Positions 19,092 to 28,808 are shown, counted from the stretch's first letter. The stretch is DNA of 64,000 nucleotides from Flammeovirga kamogawensis (GCF_018736065.1 NZ_CP076128.1:4031001-4095000); one strand, 5' to 3'. The notes: a model not told the origin generated them from the letters alone. Numbers and translations are program-made.

Positions 19092-19691
19092 TTAGCTTTC
19101 TTTAAAAATAAGTTCATCAATATCTTCAAGCTTTTCTTTTACTTGCTCAAATAAACTTTCTCTTACTAAAAACTCTATATGACAAAGTTCGTCAAAACTT
19201 TGTTGTCCAAAATCTAACCCAAATTTTTTAGCAACTTTCATTACTTCGTTCATGTCAGGGTAAGCAAACGTAATTTTAATTTTTCTTTGAACAAAAAGCT
19301 CTTCTATTTCACCACTTTCTAAAGCATCTGCGGCAGAAGTTTTGTAAGCATGGATTAATCCTGGAACACCAAGTTTTGTACCTCCAAAATAACGAATGAC
19401 GACAATTAAAGTATCTGTAACATTAAAAGAACGAAGTTGCCCTAAAATAGGTAACCCGGCTGATCCACTTGGTTCCCCATCATCATTAGCTCTGTATTTT
19501 GCTTTATCGGCACCAATCATATAAGCATAGCACCAATGTCTAGCATCGTAATACTCTTTTCTATATCCTTTTACAATACTTTTAGCTTCATCTTCTGTTG
19601 TTACATGATGTGCCAAAGCAATAAACTTACTTCCTTTTTCTTTGTATATACCTTCACTGGTACCTTTGAGGGTTAAATAAGCGTCTTCCAT
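19092..19691 (-). CDS. yigZ: YigZ/IMPACT family protein
   Basis: 199 aa. Family signatures are GSKFIALAHHV, HWCYAYMIG, the conserved DDGEPSGSAGLPIL block and VIRYFGGTKLGVPGLI, followed by a DUF1949-like C-terminal domain. The start abuts the stop of the upstream hydrolase with no gap, so they form one transcription unit. The molecular function is unsettled. Eukaryotic IMPACT binds Gcn1, and bacterial members bind nucleic acid. Confidence 0.92.
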   Translation of the reverse strand: MEDAYLTLKGTSEGIYKEKGSKFIALAHHVTTEDEAKSIVKGYRKEYYDARHWCYAYMIGADKAKYRANDDGEPSGSAGLPILGQLRSFNVTDTLIVVIRYFGGTKLGVPGLIHAYKTSAADALESGEIEELFVQRKIKITFAYPDMNEVMKVAKKFGLDFGQQSFDELCHIEFLVRESLFEQVKEKLEDIDELIFKES

Positions 19692-20528
19692 TTATTTTGA
19701 GAAATGATCTAAAACATAGTCAATTGCAGTTTGCATATCATCTGATAAAGCATTGTCTGTCCAAGGGTGCTTCGTACCAAATGTATGAGATGCACCTTCA
19801 ATAGTTTTACATTCAGAATTTGGATTTAATTGATGTAAGAAGTGCATAGCTTGTACAGGAACAGTTTCATCAGCAGTACCATGAATATGTAATATAGGTT
19901 GTTGTACTGTGGGTAAAACCTTCATCATAGACAATCTATCTTCATGTGCGTAATAATCTTCTACTGCTTGAAAGTACAAAGGTAATTCTTCTCCAGTACG
20001 GCCATTTACTACATGAATAACACCCTCTTTTTTCCATTGAGCTACTGTTTCTTCAGAAAAAGTATTCACTTGTGGTATAGAAGCAAGTGTAGCTACTTTT
20101 TTAATTCTACTATCTTCCGCTGTTTTTAATAAAACGACACCACCACCACGGCTGTGTCCTAAAAGATATAATTTTGATAGATCAATAGTACCAATAGGAC
20201 ATTCATTACTATGTAACCAATCAATCAATACGCCTAAATCATCTAGTTCTTTACTGAAGTTATTGTTTCCAAATGCTTCATGATCTGTTACTTCAAAAGG
20301 GTGGTCAACTGTTGTTCCATCAGAACTAAAATTCAATTTTACACAGCAATATCCTAAAGTGGCAAATTGATCAGCAATAACATTAAATGCACCCCAATCT
20401 TTAAAGCCTTTAAAACCATGAACCAAAATAACTGTAGGTTTCTTTGTATGATCAGAGACCCATCGAGCATCTGCTACGAAACGTTTGTTGTTGTGTTTAG
20501 ACGTAAGTACAAATTCTATCTTTTTCAT
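19692..20528 (-). CDS. Alpha/beta hydrolase
   Basis: 278 aa from ATG 20528, where MKKIEFVLTSKHNNKRF starts the first strand. An upstream ATG at 20624 adds 32 residues unlike the fold. Oxyanion region VHGFKGFKDWG, nucleophile elbow GHSRGGG, acid region HGTADETVP and catalytic His in GASHTFG are all present, as in dienelactone hydrolase-like esterases. No signal peptide. Substrate unknown. Confidence 0.85.
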   Translation of the reverse strand: MKKIEFVLTSKHNNKRFVADARWVSDHTKKPTVILVHGFKGFKDWGAFNVIADQFATLGYCCVKLNFSSDGTTVDHPFEVTDHEAFGNNNFSKELDDLGVLIDWLHSNECPIGTIDLSKLYLLGHSRGGGVVLLKTAEDSRIKKVATLASIPQVNTFSEETVAQWKKEGVIHVVNGRTGEELPLYFQAVEDYYAHEDRLSMMKVLPTVQQPILHIHGTADETVPVQAMHFLHQLNPNSECKTIEGASHTFGTKHPWTDNALSDDMQTAIDYVLDHFSK

Positions 20529-20660
20529 AATCAAAAATAGGAAAATCTTAGTTGAAATAAGCGAGACTACTCGAAAATGAAATACATATTTAGTTTTTAT
20601 GTACTTTAAAGAAACTTTAATCAAAAGAGTATAAAAAAACTATCTGATAATTAAACGATT

Positions 20661-21302
20661 ATGAATGCATATTGTATTAGTGGATTAGGAGCGGATCAAA
20701 GAGTTTATAATGCTATAAATATTTCGGCTTCTAAAATACATTTAGAGTGGATTACTCCATTTAATGGAGAGTCTTTAGAAAAGTATGCTATTCGATTAGG
20801 TGAGTCAATTAATACTGAGGAAGATTTTATATTAATAGGAGTTAGCTTTGGTGGAACTATTGCACTTGAGATAGCAAAGTATTTACATCCGAAAAAAACA
20901 TTTTTAATTTCTTCTATTGATACTTATGATCAATTACCAATTATATATAGAATGATTGGTGAAATTAAATTAATCTCCCTTCTTCCTGTAAGAATATTTA
21001 ATATGCCTTATAGAATAGCTAAATTTCTGTTTGGTACTCGACAAAACATATTGAAATCAATTCTAAAAGATACTGATGCTACTTTTGTAAAGTGGGCGAT
21101 TAATGCATTATTGACATGGAGAAATAAGGTAGTGCCAACCTCTATCTTTAAAATAAATGGGGATAAAGATCTTTTATTAAAAGCGAAATATTCTGACTTC
21201 ACAATTAAAGGTGGACATCATTTTATGATAGTAGATAGAGGTAATGAAATAAGTACAATTATTAATAATGAACTTAGAAAATTGAAAGAGGTGAAGCTAT
21301 AA
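20661..21302 (+). CDS. Small alpha/beta hydrolase
   Basis: 213 aa. It starts directly with the oxyanion strand (CISGLGADQRVY), then the nucleophile elbow GVSFGG, the acid in INGDKDLL and the His in GGHHFMIVD. It is shorter than usual, with a reduced cap. It is divergent from the yigZ-linked hydrolase, with 132 bases between starts. Substrate unknown. Confidence 0.8.
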   Translation: MNAYCISGLGADQRVYNAINISASKIHLEWITPFNGESLEKYAIRLGESINTEEDFILIGVSFGGTIALEIAKYLHPKKTFLISSIDTYDQLPIIYRMIGEIKLISLLPVRIFNMPYRIAKFLFGTRQNILKSILKDTDATFVKWAINALLTWRNKVVPTSIFKINGDKDLLLKAKYSDFTIKGGHHFMIVDRGNEISTIINNELRKLKEVKL

Positions 21303-21653
21303 ATCATTATTCATAACTAACGATAATCATTAATAATGTGATCGAAATTGAACAAAGTGCATGATTATAGCACAATAAATAATTTATTTAGAATAAGAGT
21401 GTGAATGTTAACTATTTGATTATTATTATTTTATGAATTTGTGATTAAGATTTGATTAATAATAACTGTAAGTGTCAAATTACAAATGATTTTAATTAAA
21501 GAACTTAACTCTCTAATTAAAAAAATAGTTACACGTTAGTTATCAAGAAGGAATGTGTGTTTCACCAAACTTTCTTAGTTAGTCCTAAAAAAAAGAGGTA
21601 GTACATTAATAAAATAATGACTACCTCTTTTTATATCATTTAATGAAAGCTAT
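21303..21653. other. Intergenic region with terminator at 21590-21634
   Basis: AAAGAGGTAGT (21592-21602) pairs with ACTACCTCTTT (21620-21630) with T/A runs on both sides. It is a bidirectional terminator between the hydrolase and convergent parE. The rest is AT-rich and shows no gene. Confidence 0.75.
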
Positions 21654-23522
21654 TTAACCAACAGCTTCTTTAACTTCATCTCTTTCAACACGAAGATTAT
21701 TGATAATGAATTTCTGACGGTCTTGAGTATTTTTACCCATATAGTACGTCAGTAAATCTTTTATATTACTATCCTCGCTTAAAATTACAGGATCAAGTCG
21801 AATATCTTCACCAATAAAACCACCAAATTCATCAGGAGAAATCTCTCCTAAACCCTTAAATCGAGTAATTTCAGGTTTATTACCTAAAGAATTTATAGCA
21901 TTAACCCTTTCTTCGTCGCTATAACAATAGATTGTTTTTTTCTTGTTTCTAACTCTGAATAATGGAGTTTCGAGGATATAAATATGTCCTTTTTCTACCA
22001 AATCAGGGAAGAATTGTAAGAAGAAAGTTAAGATCAATAAGCGAATATGCATACCATCAACATCGGCATCTGTAGCAATTACCACTCTGTTGTAGCGTAA
22101 TCCATCAATTCCGTCTTCAATATTTAAAGCATGTTGAAGTAAGTTAAACTCTTCATTTTCGTATACGATCTTTTTGGTAAGACCAAAAGAATTAAGAGGC
22201 TTACCCCTTAAACTAAATACGGCTTGGCTTTGTACATCACGAGATTTAGTGATACTACCACTCGCAGAATCCCCTTCGGTAATAAATAAAGTTGTACCTC
22301 TTTTGTTTTCTTCTTCGCCTTTTTTATCGTTGAAATGCAAACGACAATCTCTTAATTTTTTATTATGGAGGTTGGCTTTTTTGGCTCTCTCGTTTGCAAT
22401 TTTCTTAACACCAGCAATCTCTTTACGTTCACGTTCCGATTGTTGGATTCGTTTTAGTAATGCTTGAGCAACTTCTGTATTTCTGTGTAAGAAATCATCT
22501 AAAACTTTATGAACATACTCGTTTACAAAAGTACGCATAGTAGGTCCATCAGGTGCAACATGTGTTGATCCTAACTTAGTTTTAGTTTGAGATTCAAAAA
22601 CAGGTTCTTGAACTCTAACAGAAACAGCGGCAATAATTGATGCTCTTATATCAGCTGCATCAAAGTTTTTACCAAAGAAATCACGAACAGTTTTTACAAT
22701 AGCCTCACGGAAAGCAGATAAATGTGTACCCCCTTGTGTTGTATTCTGACCATTCACAAAAGAATGGTAGTTTTCTCCGTATTGATTAGCATGTGTGAAC
22801 GCAAACTCAATATCCTCACCTTTAAAGTGAATAATAGGATACCTTAGTTGTTCTGCATTTGTTTTTCTTTCTAATAAATCGCGTAAACCATTTTTAGAAA
22901 GGAAAGTTTTTTGATTTAATTTTAGTGTTAAACCTGCATTTAAATAGGCGTAGTTCCAAAATAAATCATCTAAATAATCTGGTAAAAAACGGTAGTTTTT
23001 AAATATCGTAGGATCTGGTTTAAAGTAAACCGTAGTACCATTTTTTTCTTTAGTAGAAGTGATTGGATAATCTTTAAGAAGTTTACCTGCTTCAAATTCT
23101 GCTACTTTTATTTCTCCATTCCTTACAGAAGAAGCTCTAAAAAAATTAGATAGTGCATTTACTGCTTTTGTACCTACACCATTTAGACCAACTGATTTTT
23201 GGAATGCATTTGAGTCGTATTTTGCACCTGTATTGATTTTTGATACACAATCAATCACTTTACCAAGTGGAATACCTCTTCCATAATCTTTAACAAGTAC
23301 GGCACCTTCATCAACGGTTACGTCAATTTGTTTACCGAAACCCATCATATGTTCGTCAATACTGTTATCTACAACCTCTTTAACAAGTACATAGATACCA
23401 TCGTCAGGAGCTGATCCATCTCCTAACTTACCAATGTACATACCAGGGCGTAGACGAATATGTTCACGAGGGTCTAGTGATTTAATACTACTCTCGTCGT
23501 AATTATTTGTTGTATCTGCCAT
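21654..23522 (-). CDS. parE: DNA topoisomerase IV subunit B
   Basis: 622 aa. GHKL ATPase motifs [18 protein letters not shown] and [11 protein letters not shown] are followed by the transducer domain ([13 protein letters not shown]). The TOPRIM domain carries [15 protein letters not shown] and DADVDGMHI. Length and the short N-terminus fit Bacteroidota ParE rather than GyrB, which lacks the [13 protein letters not shown]-type spacing. The partner parC is not in the window, and the upstream gene is a lipoprotein. It decatenates daughter chromosomes. Confidence 0.92.
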   Translation of the reverse strand: MADTTNNYDESSIKSLDPREHIRLRPGMYIGKLGDGSAPDDGIYVLVKEVVDNSIDEHMMGFGKQIDVTVDEGAVLVKDYGRGIPLGKVIDCVSKINTGAKYDSNAFQKSVGLNGVGTKAVNALSNFFRASSVRNGEIKVAEFEAGKLLKDYPITSTKEKNGTTVYFKPDPTIFKNYRFLPDYLDDLFWNYAYLNAGLTLKLNQKTFLSKNGLRDLLERKTNAEQLRYPIIHFKGEDIEFAFTHANQYGENYHSFVNGQNTTQGGTHLSAFREAIVKTVRDFFGKNFDAADIRASIIAAVSVRVQEPVFESQTKTKLGSTHVAPDGPTMRTFVNEYVHKVLDDFLHRNTEVAQALLKRIQQSERERKEIAGVKKIANERAKKANLHNKKLRDCRLHFNDKKGEEENKRGTTLFITEGDSASGSITKSRDVQSQAVFSLRGKPLNSFGLTKKIVYENEEFNLLQHALNIEDGIDGLRYNRVVIATDADVDGMHIRLLILTFFLQFFPDLVEKGHIYILETPLFRVRNKKKTIYCYSDEERVNAINSLGNKPEITRFKGLGEISPDEFGGFIGEDIRLDPVILSEDSNIKDLLTYYMGKNTQDRQKFIINNLRVERDEVKEAVG

Positions 23523-23591
23523 AGTTCGTTATCCTTTCTTCACAATTATAGTTTTTAAATTAAACAATAGGAATTTAAAACGGTTAATTTG

Positions 23592-23614
23592 TCTTATTTT
23601 TTGACAAAATAAGA
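23592..23614. repeat. Short perfect inverted repeat
   Basis: TCTTATTTT / AAAATAAGA with loop TTGAC between the NlpC-like gene and parE. It may be a weak terminator for the former or part of the parE leader. Confidence 0.35.
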
Positions 23615-23646
23615 TAGGAATCATCAAAAAATAACCAATTAAGTAA

Positions 23647-24177
23647 TTATCCTACACGTTTAATTACTACAAGTCTGTCTTTCCAGTAAGGAGAATAAGC
23701 AACCTCTTTTACACCATCTTTAGAAGAAGTATAAATGAAGTTAAAGCCTTGTGCAGTTTTTTTAGTGATAATACCAGACATAGTTACTTGGTTACTACCT
23801 TTGTTTGCACTAAAAAAAACTAAGTCTCCAGCTTCTACTTTATCTGCAGGAACCTGTTGTCCTTGTCTAGATTGTTCTCTACTAATACGAGATAATTGTA
23901 CACCAGCAGCTTTCCACGCAAGCATTGTGAGTGCACTAGCATCCATTCCATCTTTTGTTACACCACCAGATTTGTAAGGAACACCAATAAATGTACGTGC
24001 TGTTTTTACAGCTTGTTCTGCTTTTTCGTTTTGTTCGGAAACAACACTTTTTACTTCATTTGTAGGAGATGAAGTTGTAGAATCGCTTTTGTTTGAATCA
24101 CCACTGTTATCGCAAGAGAAGAGTAAGCCAGTTAAGCTAAGACCAAGAAGTGTTTTGATAATAAAATGTCGAGTCAT
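23647..24177 (-). CDS. NlpC/P60-fold lipoprotein lacking the catalytic triad (pseudoenzyme)
   Basis: 176 aa. Lipobox LLFSC (Cys22), then a low-complexity linker, then an NlpC/P60 fold (about 55-176) that aligns along its whole length with the neighbour at 24276. The catalytic Cys of D-C-S-G is Ala80 (MDASAL, GCT codon). The His of HVG aligns with Met133 (VTMSGI), and the third polar residue (FIHAS) is Tyr149 (FIYTS). Structural features GVPY, EAGDLVFFS and the ending are kept. It probably binds rather than cuts peptidoglycan peptides, or modulates the active paralogue. Confidence 0.85.
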   Translation of the reverse strand: MTRHFIIKTLLGLSLTGLLFSCDNSGDSNKSDSTTSSPTNEVKSVVSEQNEKAEQAVKTARTFIGVPYKSGGVTKDGMDASALTMLAWKAAGVQLSRISREQSRQGQQVPADKVEAGDLVFFSANKGSNQVTMSGIITKKTAQGFNFIYTSSKDGVKEVAYSPYWKDRLVVIKRVG

Positions 24178-24275
24178 ATTTTTAAATTGGTATGAAAAAC
24201 TTTAATTCTTCATAAGCTATTAATTTTTTGTGATTCGATCAACATTTTAAGGAGAACAAGATAGGAAACAAGGTA

Positions 24276-24893
24276 TTAATCCAATCTCCTTGCTAGTTTA
24301 TAGTATTTTTTCCAATAAACATCAGAAAGTTCGCTTTGCATTACACCATGACTTGTACTTGCATGGATAAAATATTTTTTTCCGTTTTTTACAGCAGAGA
24401 TCATTCCTACATGCTTGATATTAGAAGTACCAGGCCCACTAAAAAATACCAAATCACCAGGTTTTAAATTACTAAAAGGAACATATTTACCTTCTTTTGC
24501 TTGTTGATAAGAAGCACGAGGTAATGTAACATTGGCGGCTTGCCATGAAACGCACATCAAGCCAGAACAATCAATACCTTTTTTAGACATATTTCCATAA
24601 TCATATTTTACGCCTTCATAAGTCCATGCTGTTTTTAAAGCAGCTTGAACTTTGTTGCTTACATTTTTTGGTGTTTTTACAGGGGCAGCAGCAACCTGAG
24701 AAGCAGTAGTTGTGCCTTGTTGTTGGCTAGGGGTAGTTGTTCCTCCTAACTCAGCAACACGTTGTTGTTTTTTCTGTTGCAATTTATCCTGACGTGTAGA
24801 ATAAGTATAGTTTTTACCATACTGACACGATTGTAAAACGGTAGTAACTAACGTAAAAAATAATAGGCTTATAAAAACAGTGCTCTTTTTCAT
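24276..24893 (-). CDS. NlpC/P60 peptidoglycan endopeptidase lipoprotein
   Basis: 205 aa from ATG 24893. The upstream start at 24938 adds 15 non-signal residues. Lipobox VLQSC, a Gln/Thr-rich linker, then an NlpC/P60 domain with intact Cys (GIDCSGLM), His (IKHVGMIS) and His (YFIHAST). Family members cleave the gamma-D-Glu-diaminoacid bond of stem peptides. A degenerate paralogue follows 98 bases downstream on the same strand, so tandem duplication is likely. Confidence 0.9.
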   Translation of the reverse strand: MKKSTVFISLLFFTLVTTVLQSCQYGKNYTYSTRQDKLQQKKQQRVAELGGTTTPSQQQGTTTASQVAAAPVKTPKNVSNKVQAALKTAWTYEGVKYDYGNMSKKGIDCSGLMCVSWQAANVTLPRASYQQAKEGKYVPFSNLKPGDLVFFSGPGTSNIKHVGMISAVKNGKKYFIHASTSHGVMQSELSDVYWKKYYKLARRLD

Positions 24894-25075
24894 GATCAGA
24901 AAGTAAAAAACAGTAGGTGATGATAATTTAAAGTACATCTATTTCTACAAAATATACAAGATAATAAAGGGTTATTGGGTATATAATTGTACTTAAGACA
25001 GAATATCATCAATAAAATTTTATTTAAATATATAATATACAGAGGGAAAAAGTAGAATAAAAAGGGAATAAAATA

Positions 25076-25115
25076 AAAGCCCTCTTAGAATTTGTCTTCT
25101 AAGAGGGCCTTTTCT
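25076..25115. terminator. Terminator after rnc
   Basis: GCCCTCTTAGAA (25079-25090) / TTCTAAGAGGGC (25097-25108) with A/T runs on both sides. Confidence 0.88.
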
Positions 25116-25130
25116 AAAAGGGTTAAAACA

Positions 25131-25874
25131 CTAAATAAGTGAAAGTGCTTCGCAAGTTTTTCGAGCGGCATCTTGTTCAGCTTTTTTCTTGCTGTAACCA
25201 GAACCTAAGGCTTGCAATTCGTCATCAATTAATAAATTAACTTTAAACTGCTTACCGTCTTTTCCTCCTTGCTTTGAAATAGTAAATTCAACGACTTTAC
25301 TATTTTTTTGAGCCCACTCAATAATGAGACTTTTAAAATTGGTAGTGGTTTCAATTATTTCTTCAATGTCATAATGTTGCATCAATAAACTATGAATGAT
25401 GAAACGACGTGTAAAATGAAACCCTAAGTCTAAATAAACTGCACCAATAAAGGCCTCCATTGCATCGCCATAGATTGACTTATGACTTAATGCTGAATTT
25501 TTACGACCTTCAAAAGCAACCATTTGGCTTAGACCAATTTTAACTGCTAGCCTATTTAACGATTCTCTATTTACAATACGAGAACGAATTTCTGTAAGGA
25601 AACCTTCATCTTTATAAGGGTATCTCTTGAAAAGATATTCGGCTACGACAGATCCTAAAACTGCATCTCCTAAATATTCTAACCTTTCATTAGATTCCTT
25701 AAAACCTTTTACCGCACCACTTTCAAAAGCAACAGAGGTATGTTGCATTGCAAGATGATACAATTTAATATTGTAAGGTTTTCTACCGATGATTCGTTTA
25801 ATTACTTCGGCTAATTTAGTCTCCTGCTCATTATAAGGTGTGACCCATCTCTTTAAGAGTTTTCCTAAAATCAT
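25131..25874 (-). CDS. rnc: Ribonuclease III
   Basis: 247 aa. The endonuclease signature ERLEYLGDAVLG with its catalytic Glu and Asp is present, followed by IYGDAMEAFIGAVYLD with the second acidic pair. A C-terminal double-stranded RNA-binding domain ends in GSGYSKKKAEQDAARKTCEAL. It cuts dsRNA in rRNA and mRNA processing. fabF and acpP lie upstream on the same strand, as in many Bacteroidota, but a terminator separates them. A nested hairpin lies immediately before the start codon. Confidence 0.96.
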   Translation of the reverse strand: MILGKLLKRWVTPYNEQETKLAEVIKRIIGRKPYNIKLYHLAMQHTSVAFESGAVKGFKESNERLEYLGDAVLGSVVAEYLFKRYPYKDEGFLTEIRSRIVNRESLNRLAVKIGLSQMVAFEGRKNSALSHKSIYGDAMEAFIGAVYLDLGFHFTRRFIIHSLLMQHYDIEEIIETTTNFKSLIIEWAQKNSKVVEFTISKQGGKDGKQFKVNLLIDDELQALGSGYSKKKAEQDAARKTCEALSLI

Positions 25875-25878
25875 AGAT

Positions 25879-25924
25879 AGGTATTAAAATCTCGATAAAG
25901 TTCGAGGAGTAAAATTTGATACCT
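25879..25924 (-). promoter_or_regulatory. Nested hairpin in the rnc leader
   Basis: AGGTAT (25879-25884) pairs with ATACCT (25919-25924), and inside it CTCG (25891-25894) pairs with CGAG (25903-25906). It lies four bases upstream of the rnc ATG and could bury the ribosome site. RNase III controls its own mRNA by cutting a leader hairpin in E. coli. That this one does so is inference. Confidence 0.4.
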
Positions 25925-26193
25925 CAAAAATGTAAAAAATATCTAAAAACATCTACATTTTTTTGTAATTCTTTTTGTTGAAAAAGGATTATTATCAAGA
26001 ATTTAATACACAATCAGTATTAATTACATTAAGAGAGGGTAATAGTGGAATGTATAAGCAGAATCTTTAGAAGTAAATAGGTAATTAGTATGGGTAGTAG
26101 AATAGTAATGGTTGATTCTAGAGAAAAGTAAAGCAATAAAAAAACCCGATAGATGAACTAACGGGTTTATATTTTTATTAAGTAAAAGTTAAT
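25925..26193. other. Intergenic region with fabF terminator at 26136-26175
   Basis: AAACCCG-atag / ctaa-CGGGTTT (about 26142-26168) with A-rich sequence that gives a T tail on the minus strand ends the acpP-fabF unit. The remaining AT-rich sequence probably holds the rnc promoter. No gene was seen. Confidence 0.7.
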
Positions 26194-27447
26194 TTACTCA
26201 GCGTATTTCTTAAATACCATAGAGAAGTTATGACCTCCAAAACCAAATGTATTTGATAAAGCAATATCAACATTACGTTCTTGTGCTTTATTAAATGTTA
26301 GGTTTAATTTAGGATCTAAATTCTCATCAGGAGTTTCGAAGTTGATTGTTGGAGGGATAATACCTTTTTCAATCGACATTAAACATGCTAAAGCTTCTAC
26401 TGCACCTGCAGCACCTAAAAGGTGACCAGTCATAGATTTTGTAGAAGAAATATTTATATCGTATGCTTTCTCTCCGAATACCTTTTTGATTGCGTTCACT
26501 TCTCCAATATCACCAAGTGGTGTAGAAGTACCATGAACGTTGATGTAATCTACATCTTCTGGTTTTAAACCAGCATCTTTAAGTGCTTCTTGCATTACAC
26601 GGCTAGAACCTTCGCCCTCTGGATGAGGAGCAGTCATGTGGTAAGCATCAGCAGTCATTCCACCACCAATTACTTCACCGTAAATTTTAGCACCTCTAGC
26701 TTTTGCGTGTTCTAACTCTTCAAAGATAAAACCACCAGCACCTTCACCAAGAACAAAACCATCTCTAGTTGCGTCAAAAGGTCTAGAAGCTGTCTCAGGA
26801 GAATCATTACGTGTTGATAATGCTCTTAAAGCATTAAAACCACCAATACCAGCTTCACATACAGCTGCTTCAGATCCACCTGTTACAAACAAGTCAGAAA
26901 TACCAAAACGGATGTAGTTAAAAGCATCAATCATAGCATTCGTTGCAGAAGCACATGCAGATACAGTTGTGAAGTTAGGTCCTTTTAATCCCCAAATCAT
27001 AGAAATATGACCAGGAATCAAATCAGGAATCATTTTAGGAATAAAGAAAGGGTTAAACCTTGGAGTACCATCTCCTTGTCCGAAAGCAACGCATTCGTCT
27101 TGGAAAGATTTAAGTCCACCAATACCAGACCCCCAAATAACACCAAAACGATTTCTATCAACTTTTTCTAAGTCAATACCAGAATCTTCGATTGCTTGTT
27201 TTGCCACGGCAACACCGTATTGGCTAACAAGATCCATCTTGCGGATATCTTTGCGGTTAATATAATCAGTTGCAACAAAGTCTTTGACTTCGCATGCAAA
27301 TTGAGTTTTGAATTTAGATGCGTCGAATTTAGTAATTGGTGCGGAACCGCTAACACCTTTTGCAAGGTTAGTCCAATATTCTTCGACTGTATTACCTAGT
27401 GGCGTTAATGCACCAATACCAGTAATTACAACTCTTCTAGCGTTCAT
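26194..27447 (-). CDS. fabF: Beta-ketoacyl-ACP synthase II
   Basis: 417 aa from ATG 27447 (MNARRVVITGIGALTPLG). An upstream ATG at 27501 adds 18 residues that read through the intergenic hairpin. Catalytic Cys in VSACASATNA, His in VHGTSTPLGD and His in MTGHLLGAAG are present, along with the C-terminal FGFGGHN. It elongates acyl-ACP with malonyl-ACP. acpP lies directly upstream on the same strand. Confidence 0.96.
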   Translation of the reverse strand: MNARRVVITGIGALTPLGNTVEEYWTNLAKGVSGSAPITKFDASKFKTQFACEVKDFVATDYINRKDIRKMDLVSQYGVAVAKQAIEDSGIDLEKVDRNRFGVIWGSGIGGLKSFQDECVAFGQGDGTPRFNPFFIPKMIPDLIPGHISMIWGLKGPNFTTVSACASATNAMIDAFNYIRFGISDLFVTGGSEAAVCEAGIGGFNALRALSTRNDSPETASRPFDATRDGFVLGEGAGGFIFEELEHAKARGAKIYGEVIGGGMTADAYHMTAPHPEGEGSSRVMQEALKDAGLKPEDVDYINVHGTSTPLGDIGEVNAIKKVFGEKAYDINISSTKSMTGHLLGAAGAVEALACLMSIEKGIIPPTINFETPDENLDPKLNLTFNKAQERNVDIALSNTFGFGGHNFSMVFKKYAE

Positions 27448-27482
27448 ATGATAATAAATTTTGGAAGCTCCAAAAATAAACA

Positions 27483-27531
27483 AACCTGACAGATTCGGCA
27501 TCCTTAAAGTAGGCGCTTGCTCTGTCAGGTT
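27483..27531 (-). promoter_or_regulatory. Intercistronic hairpin between acpP and fabF
   Basis: Perfect 11-bp inverted repeat AACCTGACAGA (27483-27493) / TCTGTCAGGTT (27521-27531) with a 27-base loop. On the minus strand it is followed by a T-rich stretch. An 8-bp palindrome CGCTAGCG lies next to it. It may be a partial terminator or a stabilising stem that lets acpP mRNA exceed fabF mRNA. Confidence 0.5.
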
Positions 27532-27570
27532 CGCTAGCGTTTGATTCGCTTATTTTAAAGGGAGTATAAA

Positions 27571-27807
27571 TTACTTTACGTTCTCCTCAAGGTATGCGAT
27601 CGCGTGACCTACAGTTGTGATGCTCTCTGCTTGATCATCAGGAATAGAAGTGTTGAACTCCTTTTCAAATTCCATGATTAACTCAACAGTATCAAGTGAG
27701 TCAGCACCTAAATCGTTTGTGAAACTAGCCTCAGGCGTTACGTCTGATTCTTCAACACCTAGCTTATCAACGATGATTTGTTTTACTTTTTCTGCAATTT
27801 CGGACAT
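27571..27807 (-). CDS. acpP: Acyl carrier protein
   Basis: 78 aa, acidic. The phosphopantetheine site is Ser37 in [11 protein letters not shown]. It carries growing acyl chains for fatty-acid synthesis. First gene of the acpP-fabF unit. Confidence 0.97.
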   Translation of the reverse strand: MSEIAEKVKQIIVDKLGVEESDVTPEASFTNDLGADSLDTVELIMEFEKEFNTSIPDDQAESITTVGHAIAYLEENVK

Positions 27808-27934
27808 CTTACTGAATTTTAGTTGACCAATTGAGTTGCAAAGAAATGAATAAGATTTTATAACTGCAAATAGAAAATCGACATAGAACTCAAATATGTT
27901 ATGCTTGCATACAATGAACTTTGTAAGTGGCTGA

Positions 27935-28378
27935 TTATGAGTCTCTTTTTTTCTTTCTGTTTTCCTGTCTTCTTGTTAAATAATTTAAAAGCTCTTCTTT
28001 GGCTACTCCCATTAGGAATACAGTCGCTTCATCTCTAAGCATTTTACCAAAGGAAGGAATACGAGAATTTGTGCTTTCTACAGTTGTATCTATTTTTCCT
28101 TTTTTTCCTTTACCGTCTAATTTCTCTAATTTTTTTAGATACTTTTTCTTACTTCTATGAGAATGTAAACGTAAAGCCCATTGCGATAAACTATAAGTGG
28201 CAACTACGGCTGCACCATAGGTTAAAACTTTTTTAATATCATGACGAGTATCAGCAACCGTTTCTGTTGTTAAACTAACTAACTCATCTTTATATAATTT
28301 TGTTTCTGCTTTCAAACGTTCTTTGTCAGCTTTTAAACGTTCTCTTATTTCGTTTGTTTTTTCTACTTTCTCACTCAT
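27935..28378 (-). CDS. Hypothetical membrane-associated protein
   Basis: 147 aa from ATG 28378 ([15 protein letters not shown]). A longer start at 28426 would overlap the upstream gene. An N-terminal charged helix (about 1-40), a short hydrophobic segment (about 53-70), a Lys-rich stretch [19 protein letters not shown] and a C-terminal helical part. It follows the holin-like membrane gene, and the pair resembles the YtxH/YqjE-type envelope stress gene pairs of Bacteroidota. Function not known. Confidence 0.6.
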   Translation of the reverse strand: MSEKVEKTNEIRERLKADKERLKAETKLYKDELVSLTTETVADTRHDIKKVLTYGAAVVATYSLSQWALRLHSHRSKKKYLKKLEKLDGKGKKGKIDTTVESTNSRIPSFGKMLRDEATVFLMGVAKEELLNYLTRRQENRKKKRDS

Positions 28379-28400
28379 GATTAGGGTCAAATAATAAGGT

Positions 28401-28808
28401 CTAAATTTCGTTTTCTTCTTGGGCATGATCTATAGCTTGATCAATCCAAATTAAAAATTGACTTCTTAATAAGTCCGATTTATAAATAGCAAGTACAAAT
28501 AGTCCAATGCAAAAAATTCCTACGAGTGCAAAGCCAGCAAAAGATGGCCAAGAAAAAATGTAGTTCACAAAAAGTGCAAAGGCTAGTGCAAAGAAAGAGA
28601 AAGCTAACGTTAGGAAAGTAAGCATTATTACAAAAATTGCTAATACAGATAGCGTACCTGCTAGCCCTGTTTTTAATTGTATACTGAATAGTTTAGCATA
28701 CGTTTCAACAAGTTTAACAATTGACTGAATAATATTGTCAAAACGTTCTTGTTGACGTGCCTGTTCTTCTTCTGTAAAGATACGACTCCTTAAATTTCTT
28801 TTCGACAT
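28401..28808 (-). CDS. YqjE/holin-superfamily-like membrane protein
   Basis: 135 aa. A charged amphipathic N-terminus (about 1-45) is followed by two long hydrophobic helices (about 50-80 and 88-110) and an acidic tail. This matches phage-holin-family or DUF1469 proteins, which in free-living bacteria are chromosomal and not phage-linked. It lies 22 bases upstream of the next gene and probably shares its transcript. Confidence 0.65.
   Translation of the reverse strand: MSKRNLRSRIFTEEEQARQQERFDNIIQSIVKLVETYAKLFSIQLKTGLAGTLSVLAIFVIMLTFLTLAFSFFALAFALFVNYIFSWPSFAGFALVGIFCIGLFVLAIYKSDLLRSQFLIWIDQAIDHAQEENEI

Noticed and set aside
21654-23522. Type II topoisomerase gene as gyrB
   Set aside because: The length of 622 residues and the order of the motifs fit ParE. 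GyrB of Bacteroidota is usually a little longer, though the distinction rests on length and on patterns read by eye.
28401-28808. Holin-like protein as a sign of a prophage
   Set aside because: No capsid, terminase, integrase or lysis genes lie nearby. YqjE/holin-superfamily proteins are common chromosomal membrane proteins.
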